In this document: positions 1 to 7,778 of the stretch, one piece after another | How the letters are laid out: each line of letters begins with the position of its first letter | How positions within the stretch are numbered: the first letter of the stretch is position 1 | DNA from: Klenkia sp. | GTDB taxonomy: Bacteria > Actinomycetota > Actinomycetes > Mycobacteriales > Geodermatophilaceae | Reading direction: 5' to 3' | Length of the DNA stretch: 11,075 bases | Assembly (NCBI GenBank): GCA_025966215.1 | Contig: JAOPVM010000042.1 | Coordinates: 1 to 11,075 of the forward strand | Notes under the pieces: generated by a model | Seen by the model: the letters and a program-made list of their open reading frames with translations, nothing else | Told to the model about the DNA's origin: nothing | Database searches by the model: none | Program-made: the position numbers and the translations under genes

Positions 1-18
1 GGGTGTGCGGTCGGTCAT
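1..18 (-). CDS. Start of the next transporter gene (probably LivM-type permease), partial
   Basis: Only six codons, reading M-T-D-R-T-P, lie in the window; the rest continues beyond position 1. The ATG overlaps the TGA of the upstream LivH-type permease gene in an ATGA arrangement (bases 15-18), which usually means translational coupling. In operons of this importer family the gene after livH is normally livM, the second permease, followed by the ATPases livG and livF. The identity is inferred from gene order, not from the six residues. Confidence 0.5.
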
Positions 19-881
19 GCCGAGGCCTTCCTCGAGAGCAGCACGGCCGGCTTGAACAGCATCACCAGGATGAGCATCAGGTAGGGCGCCGCCGCCTGGA
101 CGACGGCGCCGAGCTGGTAGCCGGCGAGCGTCTGCACGACGCCGACCAGGAGCGCACCCACGGCGGCCCCCTTGTAGTTGCCGAGCCCGCCCAGGGCGAT
201 GACCACGAACGCCACGATGGTGAAGTTGGTGGCCGCCTGGGGGGCGATCGGCTGGGTCATGACCAGCAGCATGCCGGCGGCCGCGGCGACCGCGGCCCCG
301 ACGCTGAAGCCGAGCAGCCGGAGCCTGCGGGGGTTGATCCCGCAGGCCCCGGCGCCGAGCGGACTCTGCGCCTGCGCCCGGAGGCTGGTGCCCGACCGGG
401 TGCGGGTCAGCCAGAACGCGATGCCCAGCGTGATGACCGCGGCGAGCACGACGCCGACGATCAGCGAGAGGGAGAACCGGAGCGGGCCCACGACGACCGC
501 CGACTGCAGGAAGTCGATGGTCCGGTAGTCCGATCCCCAGTTCTGCTGGCCGATGTTGATCAGGATGTAGGACAGGCCGAACGTGGCCATCAGGGTCAGC
601 AGCTCGTGCTGCTTCGCCGTCCCCTTGATGCGTTCGATCACCGCCCACTGCACGAGGGCCCCGAGCGCGGCCCCCAGCACCATCACGATCACCAGCCCGA
701 GGAACGGGTTGACCCCGGCGCCGTACAGGCTCCAGACACCCAGTCCGCCGAGGACGATGAACGCCCCGTGGGCCAGGTTCACGATGCCCATGACACCGAA
801 CACCAGGTTCAGCCCCTGCGCCATGAGCAGGTAGAAGCCACCCAGCAGGATGCCGTTGAGCACCACCTGTACGTACGTCAC
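15..881 (-). CDS. livH: Branched-chain amino acid-type (HAAT) ABC transporter permease, LivH family
   Basis: Inner-membrane permease of 288 residues, the usual LivH length. Nearly the whole protein is hydrophobic helix. The N-terminal segment FGVMGIVNLAHGAFIVLGG (about residues 28-46) is the typical LivH signature with the Asn-x-Ala-His-Gly core. The late loop GGLGNYKGAAVGALLVG (about 231-247) is the family's cytoplasmic coupling region that contacts the ATPase. The start is GTG at 881, with GAGGAGG 8 bases upstream. The gene follows the binding-protein gene by 32 bases and overlaps the next gene by 4, so it is part of one operon. LivH proteins work with LivM, LivG, LivF and a periplasmic or lipid-anchored binding protein. 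Substrates in this family include branched-chain amino acids, urea, amides and aromatic acids. The symbol marks the family; the real substrate cannot be read from the permease. Confidence 0.93.
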   Translation of the reverse strand: MTYVQVVLNGILLGGFYLLMAQGLNLVFGVMGIVNLAHGAFIVLGGLGVWSLYGAGVNPFLGLVIVMVLGAALGALVQWAVIERIKGTAKQHELLTLMATFGLSYILINIGQQNWGSDYRTIDFLQSAVVVGPLRFSLSLIVGVVLAAVITLGIAFWLTRTRSGTSLRAQAQSPLGAGACGINPRRLRLLGFSVGAAVAAAAGMLLVMTQPIAPQAATNFTIVAFVVIALGGLGNYKGAAVGALLVGVVQTLAGYQLGAVVQAAAPYLMLILVMLFKPAVLLSRKASA

Positions 882-913
882 GACCCGGTCCTCCTCAGCT
901 CACGCGATGTGGG

Positions 914-2101
914 TCAGTAGGGCAGCTGTGCTGCGACGGCACCGGCCGAGTCGGACGGGAAGACCACCGCCTGGGCGCCGTCCTGGTACTGGAAGAGGAT
1001 CGGCTCGTACCCGGACTGCACGCCGGTCTCGTCCACGGAGTAGGTGCCGATGATCGTGTCGAACGCCCCCTCGTGCAGCGCGGTGTTCACGGCCTCCTTG
1101 TCCGTGCTGCCCGCCTCCTCGATGGCGGCGGCGAGCACCTGGACGGTGGCGTACGCACCGGCGGCCTGGCTGTTCACCGGGGTGTCGTAGGCCTCGTCGT
1201 AGCCCTGCACGAACTCCTCGCTGCCCTCGAAGCCCAGGCTCTCGGAGAACTCGCTGTAGCCGATCGCGCGGGCGGAGAGCTCACCGAGGGACTCGGCGAA
1301 CGCCGGGTCCGACGCGGTGGGCGAGGCGATGATCGCGGGGCGGAAGCCGCCCTGGTCCATGGCGCGGGTCAGGCCGATCGAGTCCTGGATGGCCGAGCAC
1401 TCCACGACGACCTCGGGGTCACCCTCGGCGATGCGCAGCGCGGTGGAGGAGAAGTCGCTGGTGGCAGCGGCGTACTCGATCCGGTCGACCAGCGTGGCGC
1501 CGGCCTCCTCGATCCCGTCCTGCACGCCGTCGCAGATCGCCGAGAAGGCGTCCAGGTCGTTGTTGACCAGGGTGATCCGGGTGTAGCCGTTCTCCACGGC
1601 GAACGCCGGGACGTCGGCGAGCACGGTGAAGCCCGGGGTCAGGCCGGCCATCACGTTCCAGGAGGTGCCCTCGAACACGGCCGGGGAGGACGTCTGGCTG
1701 TGCGCCATGGGGGTCTGGTACCGCTCCGCCAGCTGGGCGGCAGGCCCGCCGAGCGCGCTGCCGTAGGGGCTGAGCAGGGCGTCGACCTCGTCGGTGCCCA
1801 GGAACTCGGTGTAGAGCCGGCCGACGACGCCGGCATCGCTCTGGTCGTCCTGGAGGTCCAGCTCGAGCTGGCGGCCCAGCACCCCGCCGGCGGCGTTGAT
1901 CTGGTCCACCGCGAGCTGGTAGCCGTTGGACACGTTGGTGCCCGACGAGGCGTAGGGGCCGGTCAGCGACACCGAAGCGCCGATGGTGATCGGCTCGTCG
2001 GACGAACCACCCGACGCGGCGTCGTCGGACCCGCCGCCGCAGCCGGTGACGACGGTGGCGGTGACCGCGATGCCGACGGCGATCCTGGTGGACCTGCTCA
2101 T
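914..2101 (-). CDS. livK: ABC transporter substrate-binding lipoprotein, LivK/Peripla_BP_6 family
   Basis: Extracellular solute receptor of 395 residues. It opens with a short basic N-terminus (MSRSTR), a hydrophobic stretch and a lipobox ending VVTGC, so Cys21 is the likely lipidated residue after signal peptidase II cleavage. A Gly/Ser/Asp-rich linker follows, then ITIGASVSLTGPYASSG, the usual first strand and ligand-binding loop of type I periplasmic-binding-fold proteins. The motif INAAGGVLGRQLELDLQDDQSD (about residues 68-89) is typical of LivK/AmiC-like receptors. The start is ATG at 2101 with GAGGAG 6 bases upstream. It is the first gene of the importer operon, behind a candidate promoter and a leader hairpin. 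Binding residues do not identify the ligand. Its position beside an acyl-CoA catabolic cluster suggests an organic or aromatic acid as readily as an amino acid. Confidence 0.93.
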   Translation of the reverse strand: MSRSTRIAVGIAVTATVVTGCGGGSDDAASGGSSDEPITIGASVSLTGPYASSGTNVSNGYQLAVDQINAAGGVLGRQLELDLQDDQSDAGVVGRLYTEFLGTDEVDALLSPYGSALGGPAAQLAERYQTPMAHSQTSSPAVFEGTSWNVMAGLTPGFTVLADVPAFAVENGYTRITLVNNDLDAFSAICDGVQDGIEEAGATLVDRIEYAAATSDFSSTALRIAEGDPEVVVECSAIQDSIGLTRAMDQGGFRPAIIASPTASDPAFAESLGELSARAIGYSEFSESLGFEGSEEFVQGYDEAYDTPVNSQAAGAYATVQVLAAAIEEAGSTDKEAVNTALHEGAFDTIIGTYSVDETGVQSGYEPILFQYQDGAQAVVFPSDSAGAVAAQLPY

Positions 2102-2121
2102 GGGTGCTCCTCGTGCGATGG

Positions 2122-2139
2122 CCCGGCATCGGTGCCGGG
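2122..2139 (-). other. Hairpin in the predicted leader of the binding-protein mRNA
   Basis: Perfect 7-bp inverted repeat: CCCGGCA (2122-2128) and TGCCGGG (2133-2139), with a 4-base loop. It lies about 20 bases upstream of the start codon, between the predicted transcription start and the ribosome binding site. No U-run follows, so it is not a classic terminator. It may stabilise the mRNA or modulate translation; no known riboswitch class is recognisable. Confidence 0.4.
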
Positions 2140-2163
2140 TCGGGTGGGGTGGGGGCTGACCTG

Positions 2164-2193
2164 AGTCTGTTGTTCACGGCTCAGGCGGGTCAA
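2164..2193 (-). promoter_or_regulatory. Candidate sigma-70-type promoter of the importer operon
   Basis: On the minus strand a TTGACC -35 box (2188-2193) and a CAGACT -10 box (2164-2169) are separated by 18 bases. The -10 keeps the A at position 2 and T at position 6 but lacks the usual first T. Transcription would start near 2157, giving a leader of about 55 nt. It implies that the importer has its own promoter rather than relying on read-through from the SDR gene. No CGTCAAC-type operator is present here. Confidence 0.4.
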
Positions 2194-2221
2194 GGACCCT
2201 CTTCGACTTGCTTCGGTGCTG

Positions 2222-2237
2222 CTTCGGTTTCCCGAAG
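2222..2237 (-). terminator. Possible terminator hairpin after the SDR gene
   Basis: Ten bases past the SDR stop codon the minus-strand RNA can form CUUCGG-GAAA-CCGAAG: a 6-bp stem closed by a GNRA tetraloop, a very stable combination. There is no U-tract, which is common for actinobacterial terminators but lowers certainty. It separates the SDR gene from the importer promoter. Confidence 0.4.
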
Positions 2238-2247
2238 AACTGGGGGG

Positions 2248-3075
2248 CTAGAGCCCGGCTGCGGCGACCTCGGCCGCGGATGGTGAGGCGATCGACGCGT
2301 CACCGGCGGTCATCCCGCCGTCGACCGGCAGCACCTGACCGGTGAGGTAGGCCGCGTCGTCGGAGAGCAGGAACGCGATGACCCGGCCGACGTCGTCCGG
2401 GGTGCCGAAGCGGCCCATCGGCGTGCGGGCCAGGACGGCGTCGCGGAAGCGGGGCACCGAGAAGGTACGGCGGGTCATGCCGGTCTCGATGTAGCCGGGG
2501 CTGACCGCGTTGACCCGGATGCCCTGCGGCGCCAACTCGAGGGCGGCGACCCGGGTGAGCATCGCGACCCCGCCCTTGGAGGCGGCGTAGGAGGCCACGT
2601 TGAGGGTCGCGAAGTGCGCCATCACCGAGGTGAGGTTGACGATCGACCCGGTGGCGCCGCGAGCGAGGAGCTCGCGGGCCAGCAGCTGCGTCATGGTCGT
2701 GGTGCCGGTGAGGTTGACCGCGATGACCCGGTCCCACTCGTCGTCGGGCATGTCGGTGAAGGCGACCCGACTGGCCACCCCGGCGCTGTTGACCAGGCCG
2801 TCGACCAGGACCCCACGACCGCGGAGGCCGTCGTAGAGCGCCTGTGCCGCGGCCCGGTCGGTGACGTCGACCTCGACCGCCTCGGCCGAGCCACCGGCGG
2901 CGGTGGCCGTCTCGGCGACGGCGGTGGCACCGGCCGGGTCGTGGTCGGCGACCACGACGTGCGCGCCCCGGGCGGCCAGCACCGCGACCGCGCCGGCCCC
3001 GATCCCGGAGGCTCCGCCGGTCACGAGCACGACGCGGTCGGCAAGGGAGGCCGCACGCGGGCCGGGCTGGCTCAT
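2248..3075 (-). CDS. Short-chain dehydrogenase/reductase (SDR), classical type
   Basis: NAD(P)-dependent oxidoreductase of 275 residues. The Rossmann glycine motif TGGASGIG is at 19-26. Asp44 ends the second strand (VVVADHD), which in classical SDRs favours NAD over NADP. NSAG at 96-99 replaces the common NNAG. The catalytic tetrad is complete: Asn121, Ser150 (NLTS), Tyr163 and Lys167 (YAASK). The C-terminal PVDGGMTAGDA is the usual substrate-loop end. The start is ATG at 3075 with GAGGAGGAG just upstream. The gene appears monocistronic: it has its own promoter with an operator embedded in it, and a hairpin after the stop. The shared operator ties it to the acyl-CoA genes, so it may oxidise an alcohol or 3-hydroxy intermediate of the same pathway. 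The exact substrate cannot be read from the sequence. FabG-like 3-oxoacyl reductase or a 3-hydroxyacyl-CoA dehydrogenase role are alternatives. Confidence 0.93.
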   Translation of the reverse strand: MSQPGPRAASLADRVVLVTGGASGIGAGAVAVLAARGAHVVVADHDPAGATAVAETATAAGGSAEAVEVDVTDRAAAQALYDGLRGRGVLVDGLVNSAGVASRVAFTDMPDDEWDRVIAVNLTGTTTMTQLLARELLARGATGSIVNLTSVMAHFATLNVASYAASKGGVAMLTRVAALELAPQGIRVNAVSPGYIETGMTRRTFSVPRFRDAVLARTPMGRFGTPDDVGRVIAFLLSDDAAYLTGQVLPVDGGMTAGDASIASPSAAEVAAAGL

Positions 3076-3135
3076 CGGGTCTCCTCCTCGTCGGTGCGGC
3101 TGCTCGGGTGTGGCACGGGTCCGCCACTGCGGAGC

Positions 3136-3165
3136 AAGCTAGGTGACCCCGACCACGCGCGTCAA
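3136..3165 (-). promoter_or_regulatory. Predicted promoter of the SDR gene
   Basis: On the minus strand a TTGACG -35 box (3160-3165) and a TAGCTT -10 box (3136-3141) are 18 bases apart. Both fit actinobacterial housekeeping promoters (TTGACN, TANNNT). Transcription would start near 3129, about 54 nt before the ATG. The -35 box is itself part of one arm of the operator at 3159-3180, so a bound repressor would block RNA polymerase directly. Confidence 0.55.
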
Positions 3166-3180
3166 CCCTCCTGTTGACGC
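3159..3180. promoter_or_regulatory. Operator site 1 of the CGTCAAC-N6-GTTGACG family
   Basis: Perfect inverted repeat with 8-bp arms GCGTCAAC (3159-3166) and GTTGACGC (3173-3180) around the 6-base spacer CCTCCT. The core 7-bp arms and the spacer length are identical in sites 2 and 3. The left arm supplies the -35 box of the SDR promoter. It is probably bound by a dimeric repressor; the TetR protein encoded at 8548-9204 is the local candidate. Confidence 0.75.
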
Positions 3181-3229
3181 AGCTGCGGGATCGTTTCCCA
3201 GACGTGACCCGGAAGCCGTGCAACGCCGA

Positions 3230-3261
3230 CGACCCGGACGACACAGGCGTCATCCGGGTCG
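3230..3261 (-). terminator. Terminator hairpin after the ligase/NTF2 operon
   Basis: The arms GACCCGGA (3231-3238) and TCCGGGTC (3253-3260) are perfect inverted repeats. A further C-G pair lies outside. In the minus-strand RNA a U-G wobble and a GAC/GUC extension lie inside, giving about 13 bp with a 6-base loop GCCUGU. The hairpin begins 12 bases after the stop codon at 3274. The wobble exists only on the minus-strand RNA (it is a C/A mismatch on the plus strand), which agrees with a terminator for the minus-strand operon. No strong U-tract follows. Confidence 0.65.
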
Positions 3262-3273
3262 GGGAGGAGCAGC

Positions 3274-4037
3274 TCAGCGGCGGGTGCGCGACCTCAGCAG
3301 ACCATGTCGATCACTCACCACGACCCCGCCGGAGACGACCCCGTCGGTCACGGTGACCAGTCCGGCCAGGCCGAGACGGGCCGCTCCCTCGTCCGCCGGG
3401 AGCTCGTCGGTGCCCAGGAACTCCCCGGTCTGGGTCGCGGCGAACGCGACCGTGGACCCGGCGGAGAACAGCTCGGCGACCTCCAGCCCGCGCGGACGCA
3501 CCAGGGCGGCGGTGCGGCCGTCGTCCCAGGTCACACCGTCGATGCCGGGTTGCGCCGACGCCAGCCAGGCCCGGACGACGTCCTCCGCGGCCGGGTCGGG
3601 GGCGGCCGGTGCCGTCGTCCACGGGGCCACCGCCGGCGGGCCGATCGTGTCGGGCACGCCGTCGGCCAGCTGCCGTCGGCGGGCCGCGTAGTCCTCCTGC
3701 GTCCAGTTCTCGGTGAGCACCTCGCCGTCCCAGGCGAACAGCGCGACCCCGGTCCAGGCCGCCCCGCGCAGGTCGTGGCGCACCGAGGCGCCGTGCTCGG
3801 TGAAGTGCAGGGCGAGCCGCTCCTCGGTGAGCACCAGGGAGTGCACGGTCAGCTGCAGCCCGGGGAACTGCTCGAGCTGCCCGACCGTGGCCGGGGTGTA
3901 GGCATCGAGCCCGTCGAGCTCGACGTCCCCGATGTGGACCTGGTAACCCGGGGCCATGATCTGCGGCGGCACCGTGGCGTCGGCGCGGTCCAGCCAGTCG
4001 ATCGTGAACCGCTGGGCCAGTCTCGCGAGGTCGTGCA

Positions 4038-4038
<1 letters not shown>
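3274..4038 (-). CDS. Tandem NTF2/SnoaL-like domain protein
   Basis: Protein of 254 residues with no familiar enzyme signature. It seems to consist of two NTF2-like (SnoaL-like) halves. The first is about residues 1-120, from an N-terminal helix through GYQVHIGDVELDGLDAY to VALFAWDGEVLTENW. The second is about 145-254, from a helix (AAEDVVRAWL) to the closing strands GLVTVTDGVVSGGVVVSD. A Pro/Ala-rich linker lies between. NTF2-like folds serve as small hydratases, isomerases, cyclases or ligand-binding proteins. The start is ATG at 4038, inside the TGATG junction with the ligase stop codon, so translation is probably coupled. A longer in-frame reading upstream would run across the ligase gene and is unlikely. 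It is the last gene of the dehydrogenase-ligase operon and is followed by a terminator hairpin. Its role in the pathway is unknown; a hydratase/isomerase or accessory binding role is speculative. Confidence 0.8.
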
Positions 4039-5573
<1,535 letters not shown>

Positions 5574-5575
5574 GG

Positions 5576-6772
5576 TCAGTAGCTCTTGGGCAGGCCCAGG
5601 CTGTGCTGGGCGACGTGGTTGAGCACCATCTCCCGGCTCACCGGGGCGGTCTTGAACATCCGGGCCACGAACCAGAGGTCGGCCAGGCCGTACTCGTAGC
5701 TCAGCCCGTTGCCGCCGTGGACCTGGATGGCCTGGTCGAGGGCCTTCACCGCGGCGTCGCCGGCGGCGAACTTGGCGATGTTGGCGGCCTCGGCGGCGTC
5801 CAGCCCGAGGTCGGACATCTCGGCGGCGCGCATGGTCATCAGCCGGGCGAGCTCGACGGCGATGTAGGACTCGGCCAGCGGGTGGGCCACGCCCTGGTGC
5901 GCCCCGATCGGGGTCTTCCAGACGGTGCGCTCGTTGGCGTACTGGGCACCCTTGGCCAGCGCGAAGCGGGCGATGCCGTTGGCCATGCAGGCCGCGGCGA
6001 CGCGCTCGGGGTTCAGCCCGGCGAAGACCTGCTTGAGCCCCTCGCCCTCGGTGCCGACCAGGCCGGCCTTCTCCACCGGGACGTCGTCGAAGAACGTCAT
6101 GAACTGCTTCTCCGGCAGCTGCAGCGCGGAGTCCAGCTGCTGGAAGGTCAGCCCCGGGGCGTCGGTGTCGCAGATGAACAGGGACAGGGTGTGCCGGCCG
6201 TCCGGGCCGGGCTCGGCGTCGCGGGCCACGACCAGCAGCGCCTGGCACTCGTCCACGCCCGAGGTCCAGTACTTCTGCCCGCGCAGCCGCCAGCCGCCGT
6301 CGCCGTCCTTGTGCGCGGTGGTGGTGATCTTGTGGGTGTTGGAGCCGGCGTCGGGCTCGGTGATGGCGAAGGCCATCCGGAACGTGCCGTCGGCGATGCC
6401 GGGCAGGTACTTCTGCTTCTGCTCGGGGGTGCCGTGCGCGGTGAGCACGGTGCCGGCGATGGCCGGGCTGATCACGACCATGAACATCGGGCAGCCCTGG
6501 CTGGCCATCTCCTCGATGACCACCGCCAGGTCGGCCAGCCCGCCGCCCCCGCCGCCGTACTCCTCGGGCAGGTGGACGCCGAGGAAACCGGCCTTGCCCA
6601 TGTCCGACCAGAGCGCGTCGGCCTTCTCGCCCTTGGCGACGACGTCCTGGAAGTAGGACCGGCCGTAGCTGCCGACGAGCTGGCCGACGGCCTCCCGCAG
6701 GTCCCGACGCTCCTGGGTGGTGTCGCTGATCCGCGAGCCCTTGCCGGGCAGGCCGACCGGGGTTCCGTTCAC
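5576..6772 (-). CDS. Acyl-CoA dehydrogenase family protein (FAD-dependent)
   Basis: Introduces the alpha,beta double bond into an acyl-CoA, passing electrons to electron-transfer flavoprotein. The 398-residue protein shows the standard layout: N-terminal helical domain, then AFAITEPDAGSN (134-145) and the beta-domain KYWTSG (167-172) that bind FAD and substrate, then the C-terminal helical domain with QAIQVHGGNG (348-356). The usual C-terminal YEG-type catalytic Glu is missing; that stretch reads KTAPVSREMVLNHVAQHSLGLPKSY. Instead Glu256 in LNPER aligns with the catalytic Glu of isovaleryl- and long-chain acyl-CoA dehydrogenases. The start is taken as GTG at 6772, with AGAGGAG just upstream. 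An earlier in-frame ATG at 6838 would place the operator and promoter inside the gene and is rejected. First gene of the dehydrogenase-ligase-NTF2 operon. Its promoter overlaps operator site 2. Confidence 0.93.
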   Translation of the reverse strand: MNGTPVGLPGKGSRISDTTQERRDLREAVGQLVGSYGRSYFQDVVAKGEKADALWSDMGKAGFLGVHLPEEYGGGGGGLADLAVVIEEMASQGCPMFMVVISPAIAGTVLTAHGTPEQKQKYLPGIADGTFRMAFAITEPDAGSNTHKITTTAHKDGDGGWRLRGQKYWTSGVDECQALLVVARDAEPGPDGRHTLSLFICDTDAPGLTFQQLDSALQLPEKQFMTFFDDVPVEKAGLVGTEGEGLKQVFAGLNPERVAAACMANGIARFALAKGAQYANERTVWKTPIGAHQGVAHPLAESYIAVELARLMTMRAAEMSDLGLDAAEAANIAKFAAGDAAVKALDQAIQVHGGNGLSYEYGLADLWFVARMFKTAPVSREMVLNHVAQHSLGLPKSY

Positions 6773-6792
6773 GGGGTGCTCCTCTGCTGGTT

Positions 6793-6812
6793 CGTCAACG
6801 CTGCCGTTGACG
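6793..6812. promoter_or_regulatory. Operator site 2 of the CGTCAAC-N6-GTTGACG family
   Basis: Perfect inverted repeat with 7-bp arms CGTCAAC (6793-6799) and GTTGACG (6806-6812) and the 6-base spacer GCTGCC. It overlaps three bases of the predicted -10 box (6810-6815) and covers the predicted transcription start of the acyl-CoA dehydrogenase operon, 20 bases ahead of its start codon. This is a classic position for repression. Confidence 0.75.
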
Positions 6813-6838
6813 GTAGGGAGTGGCCTGGGCCACGTCAA
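6810..6838 (-). promoter_or_regulatory. Predicted promoter of the dehydrogenase-ligase-NTF2 operon
   Basis: On the minus strand a TTGACG -35 box (6833-6838) and a TACCGT -10 box (6810-6815) are exactly 17 bases apart. The -35 lies 4 bases beyond the stop codon of the upstream hydroxyacyl-CoA dehydrogenase gene (6842). Transcription would begin around 6803, inside operator site 2, giving a leader of about 30 nt. Read-through from the upstream gene may also feed this operon. Confidence 0.55.
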
Positions 6839-6841
6839 GGT

Positions 6842-7690
6842 TCACGGCCAGTCGTAGAAGCCGCGACCGGACTTCACGCCCAGCTCGCCGGCGGCGACCT
6901 TGTCCACCAGCAGCTGCGGCGGGGCGAACTGCGGCCCCAGGGCGCTCTCCAGGTTGCGGGCGATGTGCAGCCGGACGTCGAGGCCCACGATGTCGGTGAG
7001 CCGCAGGGGACCGACCGGGTGCCGGTAGGCCAGCTGGATGGCCCGGTCGATGTCGGCGGGCTCACCGACGCCCTGCTCGACCATCCGGATCGCCTCCAGC
7101 GCGGCGACGACGTCCAGCCGGCTGGTGGCGAAGCCCGGGGCGTCGGCGACGACGGCGGACTCCTTGCCGATGCCGGCGACCGCGGCCAGCGCCGTCTCCA
7201 GCGTCGCGGGGCTGGTGCGCGCGCCGCGGACCACCTCGACCACCGGGATGGACCAGACCGGGTTGAAGAAGTGCAGGCCGAGGAAGTCCTCGGGCCGGGC
7301 GAGGTCGGCGGCCAGGGTGTCGATGGACAGCGCACTGGTGTTGCTGGCCAGCACCGCGGGGCGGCGGGCCTCGCAGGCGGCCAGCACCCGGCGCTTGAGG
7401 TCCAGGTCCTCCGGCACGGTCTCCACGACCAGGTCCAGACCCTCGGGCAGCTGGTCGGCCGAGGTCACGTGCCCGATCGCGGCGTCCAGGCCGGCGGCGG
7501 TCTCCTCCGACAGCTTGCCGCGCCGCACCCCGGCGGCCGCCGCGTCGGCGATCTCCCGGCGGACCGCGGCCATCCGGGCGGCGTCGGGCTCGACCACCGT
7601 CGTCCTGGCCCCGGTGACGGCGAAGACGTAGGCGATGCCCACGCCCATCGTCCCGGCGCCGACGACGCCCACACCCTGCTGCGTTGCCAC
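6842..7690 (-). CDS. 3-hydroxyacyl-CoA dehydrogenase family protein
   Basis: NAD-dependent oxidation of a 3-hydroxyacyl-CoA to the 3-oxoacyl-CoA. The 282-residue protein is the single-function (HBD/SCHAD-like) length. The Rossmann motif GVVGAGTMG is at 8-16, with Glu34 after the second strand, fitting NAD. The catalytic region shows SNTSAL (116-121), His140 in HFFNP and Glu152 in VVEVV, matching Ser137, His158 and Glu170 of human SCHAD. The fourth pocket residue, normally Asn in PGF-x-x-NR, is Ser190 here (PGFATSR). The C-terminal domain has YRHPVGPLRLTDIVGLD (222-238), typical of the family. The start is GTG at 7690 with GAGGAGG 5 bases upstream; this puts the Rossmann motif at the N-terminus as expected. 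It is transcribed away from the enoyl-CoA hydratase, with operator site 3 in the 88-base gap. Confidence 0.93.
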   Translation of the reverse strand: MATQQGVGVVGAGTMGVGIAYVFAVTGARTTVVEPDAARMAAVRREIADAAAAGVRRGKLSEETAAGLDAAIGHVTSADQLPEGLDLVVETVPEDLDLKRRVLAACEARRPAVLASNTSALSIDTLAADLARPEDFLGLHFFNPVWSIPVVEVVRGARTSPATLETALAAVAGIGKESAVVADAPGFATSRLDVVAALEAIRMVEQGVGEPADIDRAIQLAYRHPVGPLRLTDIVGLDVRLHIARNLESALGPQFAPPQLLVDKVAAGELGVKSGRGFYDWP

Positions 7691-7717
7691 CTGGTCCTCC
7701 TCGTCGAGCCCTGGCTG

Positions 7718-7723
7718 TACCGT
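7718..7723 (+). promoter_or_regulatory. Possible -10 box for the enoyl-CoA hydratase gene
   Basis: TACCGT on the plus strand directly abuts operator site 3. The same hexamer is the predicted -10 of the acyl-CoA dehydrogenase promoter. Transcription would start near 7730, inside the operator, with a leader of about 49 nt. I see no good -35 hexamer at 16-18 bases, so this is weak. No convincing promoter for the opposite gene was found either. Confidence 0.25.
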
Positions 7724-7747
7724 CGCGTCAACGTACACGTTGACGCG
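7724..7747. promoter_or_regulatory. Operator site 3 of the CGTCAAC-N6-GTTGACG family, the most perfect copy
   Basis: Inverted repeat with 9-bp arms CGCGTCAAC (7724-7732) and GTTGACGCG (7739-7747). The spacer GTACAC adds two more pairs, so 22 of the 24 bases are in symmetry. Its centre (7735.5) is within one base of the midpoint between the two divergent start codons (7690 and 7779). One bound dimer could therefore control both the hydroxyacyl-CoA dehydrogenase and the enoyl-CoA hydratase. Confidence 0.8.
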
Positions 7748-7778
7748 GCCTCCCGGCAGCGTCCTCGAGGAGGTCCCG

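Noticed and set aside
2122..2139. The leader hairpin as a riboswitch
   Set aside because: A single 7-bp stem in a leader of about 55 nt lacks the multi-helix core of any known riboswitch class.
2188..2193. GGTCAA before the importer operon as a fourth operator
   Set aside because: No matching second arm at six bases, and the half-site reads TTGACC rather than TTGACG. It is kept only as a -35 box.
5738..5841. Repeated GGCGGC/GCGGCG runs as a functional repeat
   Set aside because: They are Ala/Gly/Ala-Glu codons within the acyl-CoA dehydrogenase gene and fit ordinary GC-rich codon use.
6773..6838. Upstream start (ATG at 6838) for the acyl-CoA dehydrogenase
   Set aside because: It would add 22 residues with no family resemblance and place the promoter and operator within the coding region. 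GTG at 6772 has a good ribosome binding site.
6806..6838. CGTCAA at 6833-6838 as half of a further operator
   Set aside because: It pairs with TTGACG at 6807-6812 only in the wrong arm order and at a large spacing. It is better explained as the -35 box.
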